This document shows positions 8,124-16,849 of a stretch of DNA of 64,000 bases, in pieces. Source of the DNA: Pseudomonas japonica. Lineage in GTDB: Bacteria > Pseudomonadota > Gammaproteobacteria > Pseudomonadales > Pseudomonadaceae. A program made the position numbers and the translations under genes. How positions within the stretch are numbered: the stretch's first letter is position 1; each line of letters starts with the position of its first letter. Under the pieces are notes generated by a model that worked only from the letters and a program-made list of their open reading frames with translations, did no database searches and was not told the DNA's origin. The stretch lies in assembly GCF_013522925.1 (NCBI RefSeq), contig NZ_JAAMQU010000013.1, forward strand, positions 62,001 to 126,000. Direction: 5' to 3'.

Positions 8124-8747
8124 ATGACGACCCCCTACAAGCGCCTTAACAAGGATGATGCCGTAGTATTGCTGGTGGACCACCAGACCGGCCTTATCTC
8201 GCTCGTGCAAGACTTCTCCCCGAACGAGTTCAAGAACAACGTGCTGGCCCTGGCGGACCTGGCCAAGTTCTTCAACCTGCCGACCATCCTCACCACTAGC
8301 TTCGAACAGGGCCCCAACGGCCCCCTGGTACCGGAACTGAAAGCTGCCTTCCCGGATGCGCCCTACATCCCTCGCCCTGGCCAGATCAATGCCTGGGACA
8401 ACGAAGATTTCGTCAAGGCGATCAAGGCCACCGGCCGCAAACAGTTGATCATCGCAGGCGTTGTAACCGACGTGTGCGTGGCCTTCCCGACGCTGTCGGC
8501 CATCGCCGAAGGCTTTGATGTGTTCGTGGTCACTGACGCCTCGGGCACCTTCAACGAAACCGTGCAGCAGGCGGCCTGGGCTCGCATGACCGCTGCCGGG
8601 GCACAGTTGATGAACTGGTTCTCGGTTGCCTGCGAGCTGCATCGCGACTGGCGCAACGATATCGAAGGGCTGGGCAACCTGCTTTCCGAGCGCCTGCCGA
8701 ACTACCGTAACCTGATGAACAGCTACACCGTCCTCACCTCTCGCTGA
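8124..8747 (+). CDS. Isochorismatase-family cysteine hydrolase (YcaC-like)
   Basis: The 207-residue protein carries the catalytic triad pattern of the cysteine hydrolase family: Asp in LLVDHQTG near residue 19, a likely Lys around residue 84, and the nucleophile Cys in VVTDVCVAFP near 118. Length and sequence fit the YcaC branch, octameric hydrolases of unknown substrate. A strong GAGGAG lies before the ATG at 8124. It is the second gene of the amidohydrolase unit, so a two-step amide or cyclic-imide degradation is plausible but not shown. A GC hairpin follows the stop. Confidence 0.88.
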   Translation: MTTPYKRLNKDDAVVLLVDHQTGLISLVQDFSPNEFKNNVLALADLAKFFNLPTILTTSFEQGPNGPLVPELKAAFPDAPYIPRPGQINAWDNEDFVKAIKATGRKQLIIAGVVTDVCVAFPTLSAIAEGFDVFVVTDASGTFNETVQQAAWARMTAAGAQLMNWFSVACELHRDWRNDIEGLGNLLSERLPNYRNLMNSYTVLTSR

Positions 8748-8756
8748 GGGCCCGAG

Positions 8757-8782
8757 CGTCGCCGTCTGCGATGACGGCGGCG
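8757..8782 (+). terminator. Possible intrinsic terminator after the isochorismatase-like gene
   Basis: A 10-bp stem, 8757-8766 with 8773-8782, has one G-T wobble and a 6-base loop. It begins 10 bases after the stop codon. A short T4 tract occurs only after 11 further bases, so termination may be partial. Confidence 0.45.
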
Positions 8783-8897
8783 CCTGCTGCAGTTTTGCAG
8801 CACTGGCGTGAGAAATCGCTGCGCGAAACCCTGCGTTTCGAGGCCTAGGATGGAGCCATTACGGTCGCCTGGGCCGTTCCTCCGACAGGGTTCGAAT

Positions 8898-10121
8898 ATG
8901 CACGCCTCCTCCCCACACCCAGCCCCGGCTACGCCATGGCTGGCCATTTTCGCCGGCCTCTGCGCGAGCCTGGTCAGCATCGGCCTGGCGCGCTTCGCGT
9001 ATACCCCACTGATTCCATCGCTGATCGAGGCGCACTGGTTCGCCGAAGCCCAAGTGGTGTACCTGGGCGCGGCCAACCTGGCGGGCTACCTGATCGGTGC
9101 GCTGGTGGGCCATCCGCTGGCGAGGCGCTGGTCCAACACTACCGTGCTGCGCTGGATGCTCATGGGCGTGACCTTGTCGTTCTTCGCCTGCGCCTGGCCG
9201 ATTTCCACCCCATGGTTTTTTGCCTGGCGGCTGCTGTCCGGGATTGCCGGTGGCGCGATCATGGTGCTGGTAGCCGCTACCGTGCTGCCACATGTGCCGG
9301 CCGCACGCAGGGGGCTGGCCAGTGGTGCGATTTTCATGGGAGTAGGCGTAGGCATCGCCGCCTCCGGCACGCTGGTGCCTGCCTTGCTTCGATTCGGGTT
9401 GCAGGCGACCTGGCTGGGCCTGGGAGGGTTGGCATTGCTGCTGACTGCCTTAAGCTGGTTCGGCTGGCCAGCACCGCACCGCGAGGCGGCCGCCAGCCAT
9501 ATACGTATGCCCGGCAACCCGGCGCTGCGCCTGCTGTTCGGGCAATACGCACTGATGGCCGCAGGGCTGGTACCGGCCATGGTGTTTCTGGTGGATTACA
9601 TCGCTCGGGGGCTGGGTGCCGGTACTCACGAAGCGGCGCTTGTGTGGGTGTTCTATGGCCTTGGGGCCATTGTTGGGCCGATGGTGTATGGCGCGCTCGC
9701 CGATCACATGGGCGCTCGCCCGGCGATCCGGCTGGTGCTGATTGCCCAGGCGGCCGCCGTAGCCGTGTTACCCTTGGCGCAGGCGTTCTGGCTATTGGCC
9801 ATCGTGGCCGTCGTCATCGGCTCCTTCCCACCGGGCATCGTGCCGCTGGCGCTGGCTCGAGTGCACGAGCTGTGCCCCAACCATGCTCAGCAACAAGTGG
9901 CATGGAGCCGCGCGACGGTAAGCTTCGCCAGCTTCCAGGCGCTGTCGGGTATCACCTACTCGGCGATATTCAACGCAACGGGCGGCCAGTACCGCCTGCT
10001 GTTTGGCATCGCCAGTGCCGTATTGGTACTTGCCTGGCTGGCTCAGGAAGTGGCAACGCGCTGGCCGGTACGGGCCAGCGATGTGCCGCCAGGCACGGCC
10101 AGCCCCGTGCGTGGCCAGTGA
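8898..10121 (+). CDS. MFS transporter, YbfB/YjiJ family
   Basis: The ATG at 8898, with CAGGG upstream, gives a 407-residue protein with about 12 hydrophobic segments. The typical YbfB start is seen: WLAIFAGLCASLVSIGLARFAYTPLIPSL. It belongs to the major facilitator superfamily and sits in the inner membrane. The family is often annotated as sugar or aromatic exporters, with little proof. The position after the amidohydrolase and cysteine hydrolase suggests export or uptake of a related compound, although the hairpin between them may separate the units. The longer frame from 8808 adds 30 Arg/Pro-rich residues without a membrane character and is unlikely. The gene ends 3 bases before the stop of the convergent metallo-hydrolase. 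Confidence 0.87.
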   Translation: MHASSPHPAPATPWLAIFAGLCASLVSIGLARFAYTPLIPSLIEAHWFAEAQVVYLGAANLAGYLIGALVGHPLARRWSNTTVLRWMLMGVTLSFFACAWPISTPWFFAWRLLSGIAGGAIMVLVAATVLPHVPAARRGLASGAIFMGVGVGIAASGTLVPALLRFGLQATWLGLGGLALLLTALSWFGWPAPHREAAASHIRMPGNPALRLLFGQYALMAAGLVPAMVFLVDYIARGLGAGTHEAALVWVFYGLGAIVGPMVYGALADHMGARPAIRLVLIAQAAAVAVLPLAQAFWLLAIVAVVIGSFPPGIVPLALARVHELCPNHAQQQVAWSRATVSFASFQALSGITYSAIFNATGGQYRLLFGIASAVLVLAWLAQEVATRWPVRASDVPPGTASPVRGQ

Positions 10122-10124
10122 GCG

Positions 10125-11114
10125 CTACTTGAGCAACGGCACCTTGGCGGCGGGCTGGTAAGGCCCATAGAGCACTGGTGCCCAATGGAACACCTTGCCC
10201 GCCCGGGTGATGTGGCCTGTACCCGGGAACGGCAAGTGCGCCGCGGCAACCCACACGTGCTCGTCGGCCAATTGGCCAAACACCGCATTGCGCGCCTTGA
10301 TCGCCTCCGGGCCGCTCACGTCGAAACGAATCCCCGCCTCAGGGTGTTCGAACTGCACGGCCAGGCTATGCACCAGGTCTCCAATGAACACGATGGATTG
10401 CCCGCCCGAGGTAAACCGGTAGGTAGTACTGCCGGGTGTATGCCCTGCTTCGAGACGGGCCTGTACTTCGGGCACGGGGTTCGCAGGCGGAGTGAAGGTT
10501 TGCAAGCGGCCGGCGGCCTTGTAGGGCGCTACCGAGCGCTGCGCCACCTTGAAGTATTCCTGCGCAGCGGCAGGCGCCTTGGCCATCACCGCAGGGTTTA
10601 GCCAATAGTCAGCTTCGGCCTGCTCCACATGCACAGTCGCCTGCGGAAACACCGCAGCACCCTCTTTGTCCACCAGCCCGCACACATGGTCCAGGTGCAA
10701 GTGGGTCAGGAGAATGGTGTCTACCTGGGCAGGCTCATACCCGGCGGCCTTGAGGTTGCTCACCAGGCTACCCGCCGTTTCACCGATACATTGGCCGGCG
10801 CCGGTATCCACCAGTACCAGATGCGTGCCGGTGTTCACCAGAAACGCATTGAAGTGGGTGCGCATGCCCTGCCCGCCCATGCTCTGGCGAGCCAGCAGTT
10901 CACGGATGCGCGCCTTGTCCAGCCCCTGCAACAGGTCAGGGGACAAATCGTTATAGCCGTCGAACAGCGCGGTCACCTCGTAATCGCCCACTGCCAGCCG
11001 GAAATACCCTGGCACCTGAGTTTTTACCGGCGGTACCGGTTGGGCTTGAACCAACCCTGCAACGGCCAACGCCAGCAGGCCAATGGCCGGATAGGGGAAG
11101 GGATGCGCGCGCAT
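10125..11114 (-). CDS. Exported metallo-beta-lactamase-fold hydrolase
   Basis: The start at 11114, with GAGG at good spacing, gives 329 residues beginning with a signal peptide (RAHPFPYPAIGLLALAVAG...VQAQ, cleavage near residue 24). The metal site THLHLDHVCG is near residue 146, with further ligand candidates in EAGHTPGS (His near 232), FIGDLVH (Asp) and AAHLPFPG. This matches periplasmic MBL-fold lactonase or esterase-like proteins rather than a true beta-lactamase. It is divergent from a LysR-type regulator whose start is 211 bases away, the usual sign of direct control. The substrate is unknown; acyl-homoserine lactone or another lactone is possible but only by fold. Confidence 0.87.
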   Translation of the reverse strand: MRAHPFPYPAIGLLALAVAGLVQAQPVPPVKTQVPGYFRLAVGDYEVTALFDGYNDLSPDLLQGLDKARIRELLARQSMGGQGMRTHFNAFLVNTGTHLVLVDTGAGQCIGETAGSLVSNLKAAGYEPAQVDTILLTHLHLDHVCGLVDKEGAAVFPQATVHVEQAEADYWLNPAVMAKAPAAAQEYFKVAQRSVAPYKAAGRLQTFTPPANPVPEVQARLEAGHTPGSTTYRFTSGGQSIVFIGDLVHSLAVQFEHPEAGIRFDVSGPEAIKARNAVFGQLADEHVWVAAAHLPFPGTGHITRAGKVFHWAPVLYGPYQPAAKVPLLK

Positions 11115-11324
11115 TGAAATTGCCTCACTAAAGGTCACTATCGAAATAGTGATCAGCATCGCGGCTCGGCGAGCCTGCGGCTTGAACAGGTGTGCCTGCA
11201 TGGAATGCCCGTGCCGGGATCTTCACGCCTATGTGGCGTTCGCACGGTGCACGCCGTAGGCTCACGGCTTGCCCACCACACAAGCCTTCACCATGCACAG
11301 CGGTTTCATCGGCGCTCTCACCTC

Positions 11325-12206
11325 ATGAACTGGGACGACACTCGGGTGTTATTGGCGCTCAGCCGTCACGGCACGCTGCGGGCAGCGGCCCGGGCACTGA
11401 AGGTGGACCAGGCCACGATTGGTCGGCGCTTGGCCGCTCTCGAGCAGGCTTTGAACACCACGCTGTTCCTGCGCACCTCTCAGGGCTACGTATTGACCCC
11501 CTCTGGCGAAGTTGCCTTGGAAGCTGCACGCAGCATGGAGAACGCCGCCCTTGCACTGCAACGGCAGGTGGAAGGGCTGGATGAGCGGTTACAGGGCGTG
11601 ATACGGGTAGCCTGTACCGAAACCATGGCCATGGACGTGTTGATCCCGGCCATGGCGCGCCTGGCAAGGCGGCATCCCGCGCTACGGGTACAGCTGGATG
11701 CTTCGACGCGGATCGTGAGCCTGAGCCGACGGGAAACGGATGTCGCCATCCGCAACGTCAAGCCTGACAACCCCGACCTCATCGCCAGGCGGCTGACCAC
11801 CTGGCCGGTTGGCTTGTTTGCCTCGGCGGAGTATCTGGAGCGGGAGGGTGAGCCGGTGTCTGGTAGCCGTTTCGCCGGCCATCAACTGGTGATGTATCAG
11901 CCTTACCTGGAGCGAGCCGGTGGCGCCACCCTGGTAGGTGAGCCTATTGATCACGGCCAGCTTGTAGCCACCGTAAACTCCAGCCTGCTGGTACGTCGGT
12001 GTGTTGCGCTGGGTATGGGCCTTGGCGAGCTGCCCGCGATACCCGCGGAGCAGGCTGGCCTGGTACGTGTATGGCCCGACCGGAGCGCGGAGCCCGGCTA
12101 CGACTTGTGGCTGGTGACCCATGCGGACCTGCGCCACAGCGCTCGGGTGCGCGCCGTTATCGATGAAGTGGCCGGCGCCTTTGCAGCGTGTGCGGCGCTG
12201 GCCTGA
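11325..12206 (+). CDS. LysR-type transcriptional regulator
   Basis: From the ATG at 11325 the protein is 293 residues, normal for the family. The N-terminal HTH (NWDDTRVLLALSRHGTLRAAARALKVDQATIGRRLAALE) is followed by a linker helix and a periplasmic-binding-type effector domain from about residue 88. The TIGRR wording in the recognition helix is typical of the branch that pairs with single-target divergent genes. It is divergent from the exported MBL-fold hydrolase, so that gene is the likely target. The longer frame from 11190 would add 45 residues with no family match. Confidence 0.88.
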   Translation: MNWDDTRVLLALSRHGTLRAAARALKVDQATIGRRLAALEQALNTTLFLRTSQGYVLTPSGEVALEAARSMENAALALQRQVEGLDERLQGVIRVACTETMAMDVLIPAMARLARRHPALRVQLDASTRIVSLSRRETDVAIRNVKPDNPDLIARRLTTWPVGLFASAEYLEREGEPVSGSRFAGHQLVMYQPYLERAGGATLVGEPIDHGQLVATVNSSLLVRRCVALGMGLGELPAIPAEQAGLVRVWPDRSAEPGYDLWLVTHADLRHSARVRAVIDEVAGAFAACAALA

Positions 12207-12216
12207 ACTTCAGCAT

Positions 12217-12435
12217 TCAGCCCTTGCTATGCGTGGGGGAGGACGGCCCGGGGTTCAGCGCGCGTGGCCCCATGATGCCCCAGATCACCAGGCCTACCAC
12301 CGGCAGGATAAAGATCAGCACAGTCCAGCCCACCTTGGTGCCGGAAGCTTTGTCACTGCGCCATACGCTGACAATCGCCCAGATGTCGGCCAGCAGAATC
12401 ACGAGGCCTATCAGCCCGGAAAGTAATGAGTCCAT
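12217..12435 (-). CDS. Small PLDc_N-type membrane protein
   Basis: The 72-residue protein has two hydrophobic segments: LLSGLIGLVILLADIWAIVSVW, then a short cytoplasmic loop with charged WRSDKASGTKVGW, then TVLIFILPVVGLVIWGIMGPR. This is the phospholipase-D-nuclease N-terminal membrane module found as a stand-alone protein in many bacteria; no catalytic domain follows. GAGGGA precedes the ATG at 12435 at ideal spacing, so I reject the longer frames. It is convergent with the LysR gene. The function is not known; it is probably an inner-membrane protein. Confidence 0.75.
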   Translation of the reverse strand: MDSLLSGLIGLVILLADIWAIVSVWRSDKASGTKVGWTVLIFILPVVGLVIWGIMGPRALNPGPSSPTHSKG

Positions 12436-12620
12436 GGTTGTATCCCTCATTGCTGAAAGCGCGGGCGACCCCTGTCGTCCGTTACTACTGTCGGTACTCA
12501 AGACGGGCGATGGTTCCGAAACCAGGCGGCGACATCTGACGAGTGGCCTGCGTGTTCGCGGATGCGGAACGGTTTGCCCTCCGCGTGGCTCAAAGGGCAA
12601 ACCCGAGGACGCCGGCGACC

Positions 12621-13130
12621 ATGGACAACGACGACGACTTTGCCAACCGTACCTACCCCATTGTCGAGGACATGGGCAGGCAACGCCGCGCCTGGGCCAT
12701 CGAGCATATCGGCTGGTACCTGCTGATGCTGGTTGTGCTGTTGACCTTGCTGGGGCTGTTCTCCAAGGGCCCGTTGTCCTCGATGGATGTTGCCAGTGCT
12801 GACGGTACGTTGCGGGTAGAGTACGAGCGCTTCAGCCGCAACGGCGCACAGGACAACATGGTGATCACGGCCAAGGGCCAACCCGGTCAATCACTTGAAG
12901 TAACGCTGGGCGCAAGGCTGCTGGAAGGGGTAAGCATCGAAGCGCTGTACCCTGAAAGCGGCCCGGCCCACAGCCGCGGCAGGGACCTGGTGGTTCCGCT
13001 GCGCACCGATGGAAACGGCACAGCCACGCTTTACCTCACCCTGCGCAGCGATGGCGCCTGGCTTTACCGTGCGGACATCGCCCTTTCCACCGGCGCCCAT
13101 GTGGCGGTACCCAAGTTCATCTATCCCTGA
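12621..13130 (+). CDS. Membrane-anchored hypothetical protein upstream of a YetF-type gene
   Basis: This 169-residue protein starts at 12621 with an acidic N-terminus, one membrane segment (HIGWYLLMLVVLLTLLGLF, about 28-47) and a soluble C-terminal domain (~55-169) with beta-rich FixH-like character: LRVEYERFSRNGAQDNMVITA, DLVVPLRTDGNGTATLYLTLR and AHVAVPKFIYP. The C-terminal part is likely periplasmic. The stop is 13 bases before the YetF-domain gene, so the two are probably one unit. I know similar pairs in other Pseudomonas genomes but no assigned function. Confidence 0.65.
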   Translation: MDNDDDFANRTYPIVEDMGRQRRAWAIEHIGWYLLMLVVLLTLLGLFSKGPLSSMDVASADGTLRVEYERFSRNGAQDNMVITAKGQPGQSLEVTLGARLLEGVSIEALYPESGPAHSRGRDLVVPLRTDGNGTATLYLTLRSDGAWLYRADIALSTGAHVAVPKFIYP

Positions 13131-13143
13131 CCCCGGAGCTGCC

Positions 13144-13584
13144 ATGGACGCTGCCTTGCGCGCAGGCGCGATGTATATCGCGCTGATCATCCTGTTCAAG
13201 ATTGCCGGCCGCCGCTCGCTGGTCGATCTCACCACCTTCGATTTCGTGCTGCTGTTGATCATTGGCGAAGCCACTCAACAAGCGCTGCTGGGTGACGACT
13301 TCTCCTTCACCAATGCCGTGCTGGTGATCGCGACGCTTATCGCCATGGACGTAGGCTTTTCCCTGGCCAAACAGCGGTTCAACAGCCTGGCCAAACTATT
13401 GGACGACGGCGCCATGATCCTGGTCGAGAACGGGCGGCCGCTCGGCAAGCGGCTGGCGAAGGCGCGGCTTACCGAAGCCGACATCATGGAAACCGCGCGG
13501 TCGAACCAGGGCGTCGAGCGCATGGAGGACATCCGCTACGCCATCCTCGAACGCAACGGCAGCATTTCGATCATCAAGAACTGA
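13144..13584 (+). CDS. DUF421/YetF-domain membrane protein
   Basis: The 146-residue protein has three hydrophobic helices in the first ~75 residues and a small C-terminal YetF domain (LAKLLDDGAMILVENGRPLGKRLAKARLTEADIMETAR). The opening segment, MYIALIILFKIAGRRSLVDLTTFDFVLLLIIGEAT, is the DUF421 signature. It is somewhat shorter than the Bacillus YetF/YdfS proteins (~220 residues), but this short form is common in proteobacteria. GGAG precedes the ATG. Members are inner-membrane proteins of unclear function. It is co-transcribed with the membrane-anchored protein before it. Confidence 0.85.
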   Translation: MDAALRAGAMYIALIILFKIAGRRSLVDLTTFDFVLLLIIGEATQQALLGDDFSFTNAVLVIATLIAMDVGFSLAKQRFNSLAKLLDDGAMILVENGRPLGKRLAKARLTEADIMETARSNQGVERMEDIRYAILERNGSISIIKN

Positions 13585-13666
13585 CGCGCTGCCTCGCCCC
13601 GGTTTGCCCACCTTGCCCCGCTCTGCTAACGTCGCGCGGTTGATCAAGACTGCCGAGAATGCCGCC

Positions 13667-13909
13667 ATGGCCCGAAAGAAAACCGCTCTGGACTTCGAGC
13701 AATCGCTCACAGACCTTCAAACGCTGGTAGAGCGTCTGGAGAACGGCCAGCTGTCCCTGGAAGATTCGCTGACCGCCTTCGAGCAGGGGATTCGCCTGAC
13801 CCGCGATTGCCAGGATGCCCTCGCAGCGGCAGAGGTAAAGGTGCAGCAGCTGCTTGAACGTGATGGCCAGCTTGTCGAAGCGCCGCTGGACGTGGACGAA
13901 ACGGAATGA
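13667..13909 (+). CDS. xseB: Exodeoxyribonuclease VII small subunit
   Basis: The 80-residue protein is nearly all helical and shows the XseB pattern FEQSLTDLQTLVERLENGQLSLEDSL followed by FEQGIRLTRDCQDALAAAEVKVQ. Several XseB subunits bind one XseA chain to form the exonuclease that cuts single-stranded DNA from both ends. The ATG at 13667 fits the family length. Its last four bases overlap the ispA start (ATGA), the classic xseB-ispA pair; in many proteobacteria dxs comes next, as here. Confidence 0.95.
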   Translation: MARKKTALDFEQSLTDLQTLVERLENGQLSLEDSLTAFEQGIRLTRDCQDALAAAEVKVQQLLERDGQLVEAPLDVDETE

Positions 13910-14793
13910 TCGCGAGCTACCAAGCGCAATGCCAGGCACGCGTGGATGCGGCCCTGGAGCACCTGTTCCGCCCTCACCTGGCCGAAGCGGCGAGGCTGTA
14001 CGAAGCCATGCGCTACAGCGTGATGAACGGCGGCAAGCGGGTGCGGCCATTGCTGGTGTATGCCGCTTGCGAAGCCCTGGGAGGCCAGGCGGCGAACGCC
14101 GACGGCGCCGCCTGCGCAGTGGAGCTTATCCACGCGTATTCACTGGTGCATGACGACCTGCCTGCCATGGATGACGATGACCTGCGCCGTGGCCAGCCCA
14201 CGACGCACAAGGCCTTCGATGAAGCCTGCGCGATCCTGGCCGGTGATGGCCTGCAAGCGATGGCGTTCAGCGCATTGAGCGATGCCAGCGCAGACACGCT
14301 GAGCGACAGCACACGGCTGCACATGGTGCGCGCGCTCGCTGCCGGGGCGGGCCCGGCCGGTATGGTCGGTGGCCAGGCCATTGACCTCGGCTCGGTGGGG
14401 CTCAAGCTCGACCAGGCCGCGCTGGAGCAAATGCACCGGCACAAGACCGGCGCGTTGATCGAAGCCAGTGTGGTGCTCGGCGCGCTGGCCAGCGAACGGG
14501 CCGGCCCCGACGATCTCAAGGCGCTGAGGGTTTATGCCCGCGCCGTGGGGCTTGCCTTTCAGGTGCAGGACGACATTCTGGACGTGGAAAGCGACACCGC
14601 TACCCTCGGCAAGCGCCAGGGCGCCGACATCGCCCGGGACAAGCCGACCTACCCGGCGCTGCTGGGCATGGACGCGGCCAAAGCCTATGCACAGGAATTG
14701 TGTGACCAGGCACTTCACGCCTTGCGCCCCTTCAACGCCAGCGCCGAGCCGCTGCGCGAGCTGGCCCGCTATATCGTTGAACGCCGCAACTGA
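13906..14793 (+). CDS. ispA: Farnesyl diphosphate synthase
   Basis: This 295-residue protein has both Asp-rich motifs of short-chain prenyl transferases: DDLPAMDDDD at about 83-92 and DDILD near 222. The MNGGKRVRPLL substrate region is near residue 40. It condenses isopentenyl diphosphate with dimethylallyl and geranyl diphosphate to give farnesyl diphosphate, feeding undecaprenyl phosphate and ubiquinone synthesis. It overlaps xseB by four bases and is followed by dxs, so the precursor supply and chain-forming steps are together. The large antisense frame across this gene and dxs is a GC artefact. Confidence 0.95.
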   Translation: MIASYQAQCQARVDAALEHLFRPHLAEAARLYEAMRYSVMNGGKRVRPLLVYAACEALGGQAANADGAACAVELIHAYSLVHDDLPAMDDDDLRRGQPTTHKAFDEACAILAGDGLQAMAFSALSDASADTLSDSTRLHMVRALAAGAGPAGMVGGQAIDLGSVGLKLDQAALEQMHRHKTGALIEASVVLGALASERAGPDDLKALRVYARAVGLAFQVQDDILDVESDTATLGKRQGADIARDKPTYPALLGMDAAKAYAQELCDQALHALRPFNASAEPLRELARYIVERRN

Positions 14794-14794
14794 C

Positions 14795-14835
14795 GCCTGG
14801 CTTGCCGCCGATATGCCATCAGCGGCAAGCCAGGC
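14795..14835. repeat. 14-bp palindrome between ispA and dxs (REP-like or attenuator)
   Basis: The arms 14795-14808 and 14822-14835 are perfect inverted copies (GCCTGGCTTGCCGC) around a 13-base loop, followed by TCCTACAG. The GGCTCCTACAG end resembles REP sequences of the P. putida group. No T-run follows, so it is more likely a REP-type element or partial attenuator than a strong terminator; dxs may still be partly read from upstream. Confidence 0.6.
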
Positions 14836-14898
14836 TCCTACAGCTCGGCGCCATAGGGTAAACTCTTGTCCTTTATGGCTTCCAAAACGATTTGCCTG

Positions 14899-16785
14899 AT
14901 GCCTACGACGTTCCAAGAGATCCCCCGCGAGCGCCCGCTGACCCCGCTGCTGGACCGTGCCGACACGCCGGCCGGGCTGCGCCGGCTGGGCGAGGCCGAG
15001 CTGGAAAGCCTTGCCGATGAACTGCGCCTGGAACTGCTCTACAGCGTTGGGCAGACCGGGGGGCATTTCGGCGCCGGCCTGGGGGTGATCGAGCTTACGA
15101 TCGCGCTCCACTATGTATTCGATACCCCCGAGGATCGCCTTGTGTGGGACGTGGGCCATCAGGCCTACCCACACAAGATCCTCACCGGGCGCCGCGAGCG
15201 GATGCACAGCCTGCGCCAGAAAGACGGCCTGGCCGCCTTCCCGCGCCGCAGCGAAAGCCCCTACGATACCTTCGGTGTAGGGCATTCCAGCACGTCCATC
15301 AGCGCGGCGCTCGGCATGGCCATCGCCGCCCGCCTGCAAGGCAGTGATCGCAAGGCAATCGCGGTAATCGGTGACGGCGCGCTGACCGCAGGCATGGCAT
15401 TCGAGGCGCTCAACCACGCGCCGGAAGTAAACGCCGACATGCTGGTTATCCTCAACGACAACGACATGTCCATTTCGAGGAACGTGGGCGGGCTGTCCAA
15501 CTACCTGGCCAAGATCCTTTCCAGCCGCACCTACGCAAGCATGCGCGAAGGTAGCAAAAAGGTGTTGTCGCGCCTGCCGGGCGCGTGGGAAATCGCCCGC
15601 CGCACCGAAGAGTACGCCAAGGGCATGCTGGTGCCCGGCACCCTGTTCGAAGAGCTGGGCTGGAACTATATCGGCCCCATCGACGGCCATGACCTGCCTA
15701 CGCTGATTGCCACCTTGCGCAACATGCGTGACCTCAAGGGCCCGCAGTTCCTGCACGTGGTCACCAAAAAGGGCAAGGGCTTCGCGCCCGCCGAAGTCGA
15801 CCCTATTGGCTACCATGCCATTACCAAGCTGGAACCCGCCGCGCCTGCAGCGGTGCCGGTGAAAAAGCCCAGCGGGCCGAAATACTCCAGCGTGTTTGGC
15901 CAGTGGTTGTGTGACATGGCCGCCGCGGACGAGCGCCTGGTGGGCATTACGCCTGCCATGAAGGAAGGCTCGGACCTGGTCGCCTTCAGCGAGCGTTTCC
16001 CGAACCGCTACTTCGATGTGGCCATTGCAGAACAGCATGCGGTCACCCTGGCTGCTGGCCTGGCGTGTGACGGTATCAAGCCGGTGGTTGCGATCTACTC
16101 CACCTTCCTGCAGCGCGGCTACGATCAGCTGATCCACGATGTGGCCGTGCAGGGTCTGGATGTGCTGTTCGCGATCGACCGCGCGGGCCTTGTGGGTGAG
16201 GATGGCCCGACGCACGCGGGCAGCTTCGATCTCTCCTACCTTCGCTGCGTGCCAGGGCTGGTGATCATGGCGCCCAGCGACGAGAACGAACTGCGCCTGC
16301 TGCTCAGCACCGGGTTCCACTATCCAGGGCCGGCGGCCGTGCGCTATCCCCGTGGCACCGGGCCCAACGCGCCCCTGGCCCCGGGCCTGGGTACCGTGGA
16401 AGTGGGCAAGGGCGTGATCCGCCGCCGAGGCGAAAGCGTGGCCATCCTGGTATTCGGCGTGCAACTGACCGAAGCGCTGGCCGTGGCCGAGCGGTTGAAC
16501 GCCACCGTAGTGGACATGCGCTTCGTGAAGCCGCTGGATGAAAGCCTGGTGCGTGAGATGGCGAGCAACCATGGGTTGCTGGTCACGCTCGAAGAAAACG
16601 CCATCATGGGCGGCGCCGGGTCGGCCGTGGGCGAGTTCCTGGCCAGCGAAGGCACCGCCGTGCCGCTGTTGCACCTGGGCCTGCCGGATACCTATGTGGA
16701 ACACGCCAAACCAGCGCAGATGCTTGCCGAATGCGGGTTGGACGAAGCAGGGATCGAAGCGGCGATCAGGGCGCGGCTGGCGTAG
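14899..16785 (+). CDS. dxs: 1-deoxy-D-xylulose-5-phosphate synthase
   Basis: The 628-residue protein makes DXP from pyruvate and glyceraldehyde 3-phosphate, the first step of the MEP isoprenoid pathway. It carries the Dxs hallmarks: GHQAYPHKILTGR, GHSSTSISAALG, the thiamine diphosphate site GDGALTAGMAFEALN to NDNDMSIS (~164-196), a transketolase pyrimidine-binding region with AEQHAVTLAAGLA near 376, and FDRAGLVGEDGPTHAG-like ligands near 430. I choose the ATG at 14899 because MPTTFQEIPRERP is the known Pseudomonas N-terminus; the upstream ATGs add 11 unrelated residues. Confidence 0.96.
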   Translation: MPTTFQEIPRERPLTPLLDRADTPAGLRRLGEAELESLADELRLELLYSVGQTGGHFGAGLGVIELTIALHYVFDTPEDRLVWDVGHQAYPHKILTGRRERMHSLRQKDGLAAFPRRSESPYDTFGVGHSSTSISAALGMAIAARLQGSDRKAIAVIGDGALTAGMAFEALNHAPEVNADMLVILNDNDMSISRNVGGLSNYLAKILSSRTYASMREGSKKVLSRLPGAWEIARRTEEYAKGMLVPGTLFEELGWNYIGPIDGHDLPTLIATLRNMRDLKGPQFLHVVTKKGKGFAPAEVDPIGYHAITKLEPAAPAAVPVKKPSGPKYSSVFGQWLCDMAAADERLVGITPAMKEGSDLVAFSERFPNRYFDVAIAEQHAVTLAAGLACDGIKPVVAIYSTFLQRGYDQLIHDVAVQGLDVLFAIDRAGLVGEDGPTHAGSFDLSYLRCVPGLVIMAPSDENELRLLLSTGFHYPGPAAVRYPRGTGPNAPLAPGLGTVEVGKGVIRRRGESVAILVFGVQLTEALAVAERLNATVVDMRFVKPLDESLVREMASNHGLLVTLEENAIMGGAGSAVGEFLASEGTAVPLLHLGLPDTYVEHAKPAQMLAECGLDEAGIEAAIRARLA

Positions 16786-16818
16786 CCGCGCACCGTTCAT
16801 GATACGGCTGTAAGCGGC

Positions 16819-16842
16819 GAGCGAAGGATTTGCGCTTCGCTC
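16819..16842. terminator. Hairpin between convergent dxs and ribA
   Basis: GAGCGAAG (16819-16826) pairs with CTTCGCTC (16835-16842) across an 8-base loop. It lies between the two convergent stops at 16785 and 16850, the place expected for a bidirectional terminator, but no clear T-run follows. Confidence 0.4.
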
Positions 16843-16849
16843 CCGCCCT

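Noticed and set aside
14140..16800. 886-codon open frame on the minus strand across ispA and dxs
   Set aside because: It is antisense to two well-recognised enzymes. Long antisense frames arise from GC-rich third positions, and the translation has no family features.
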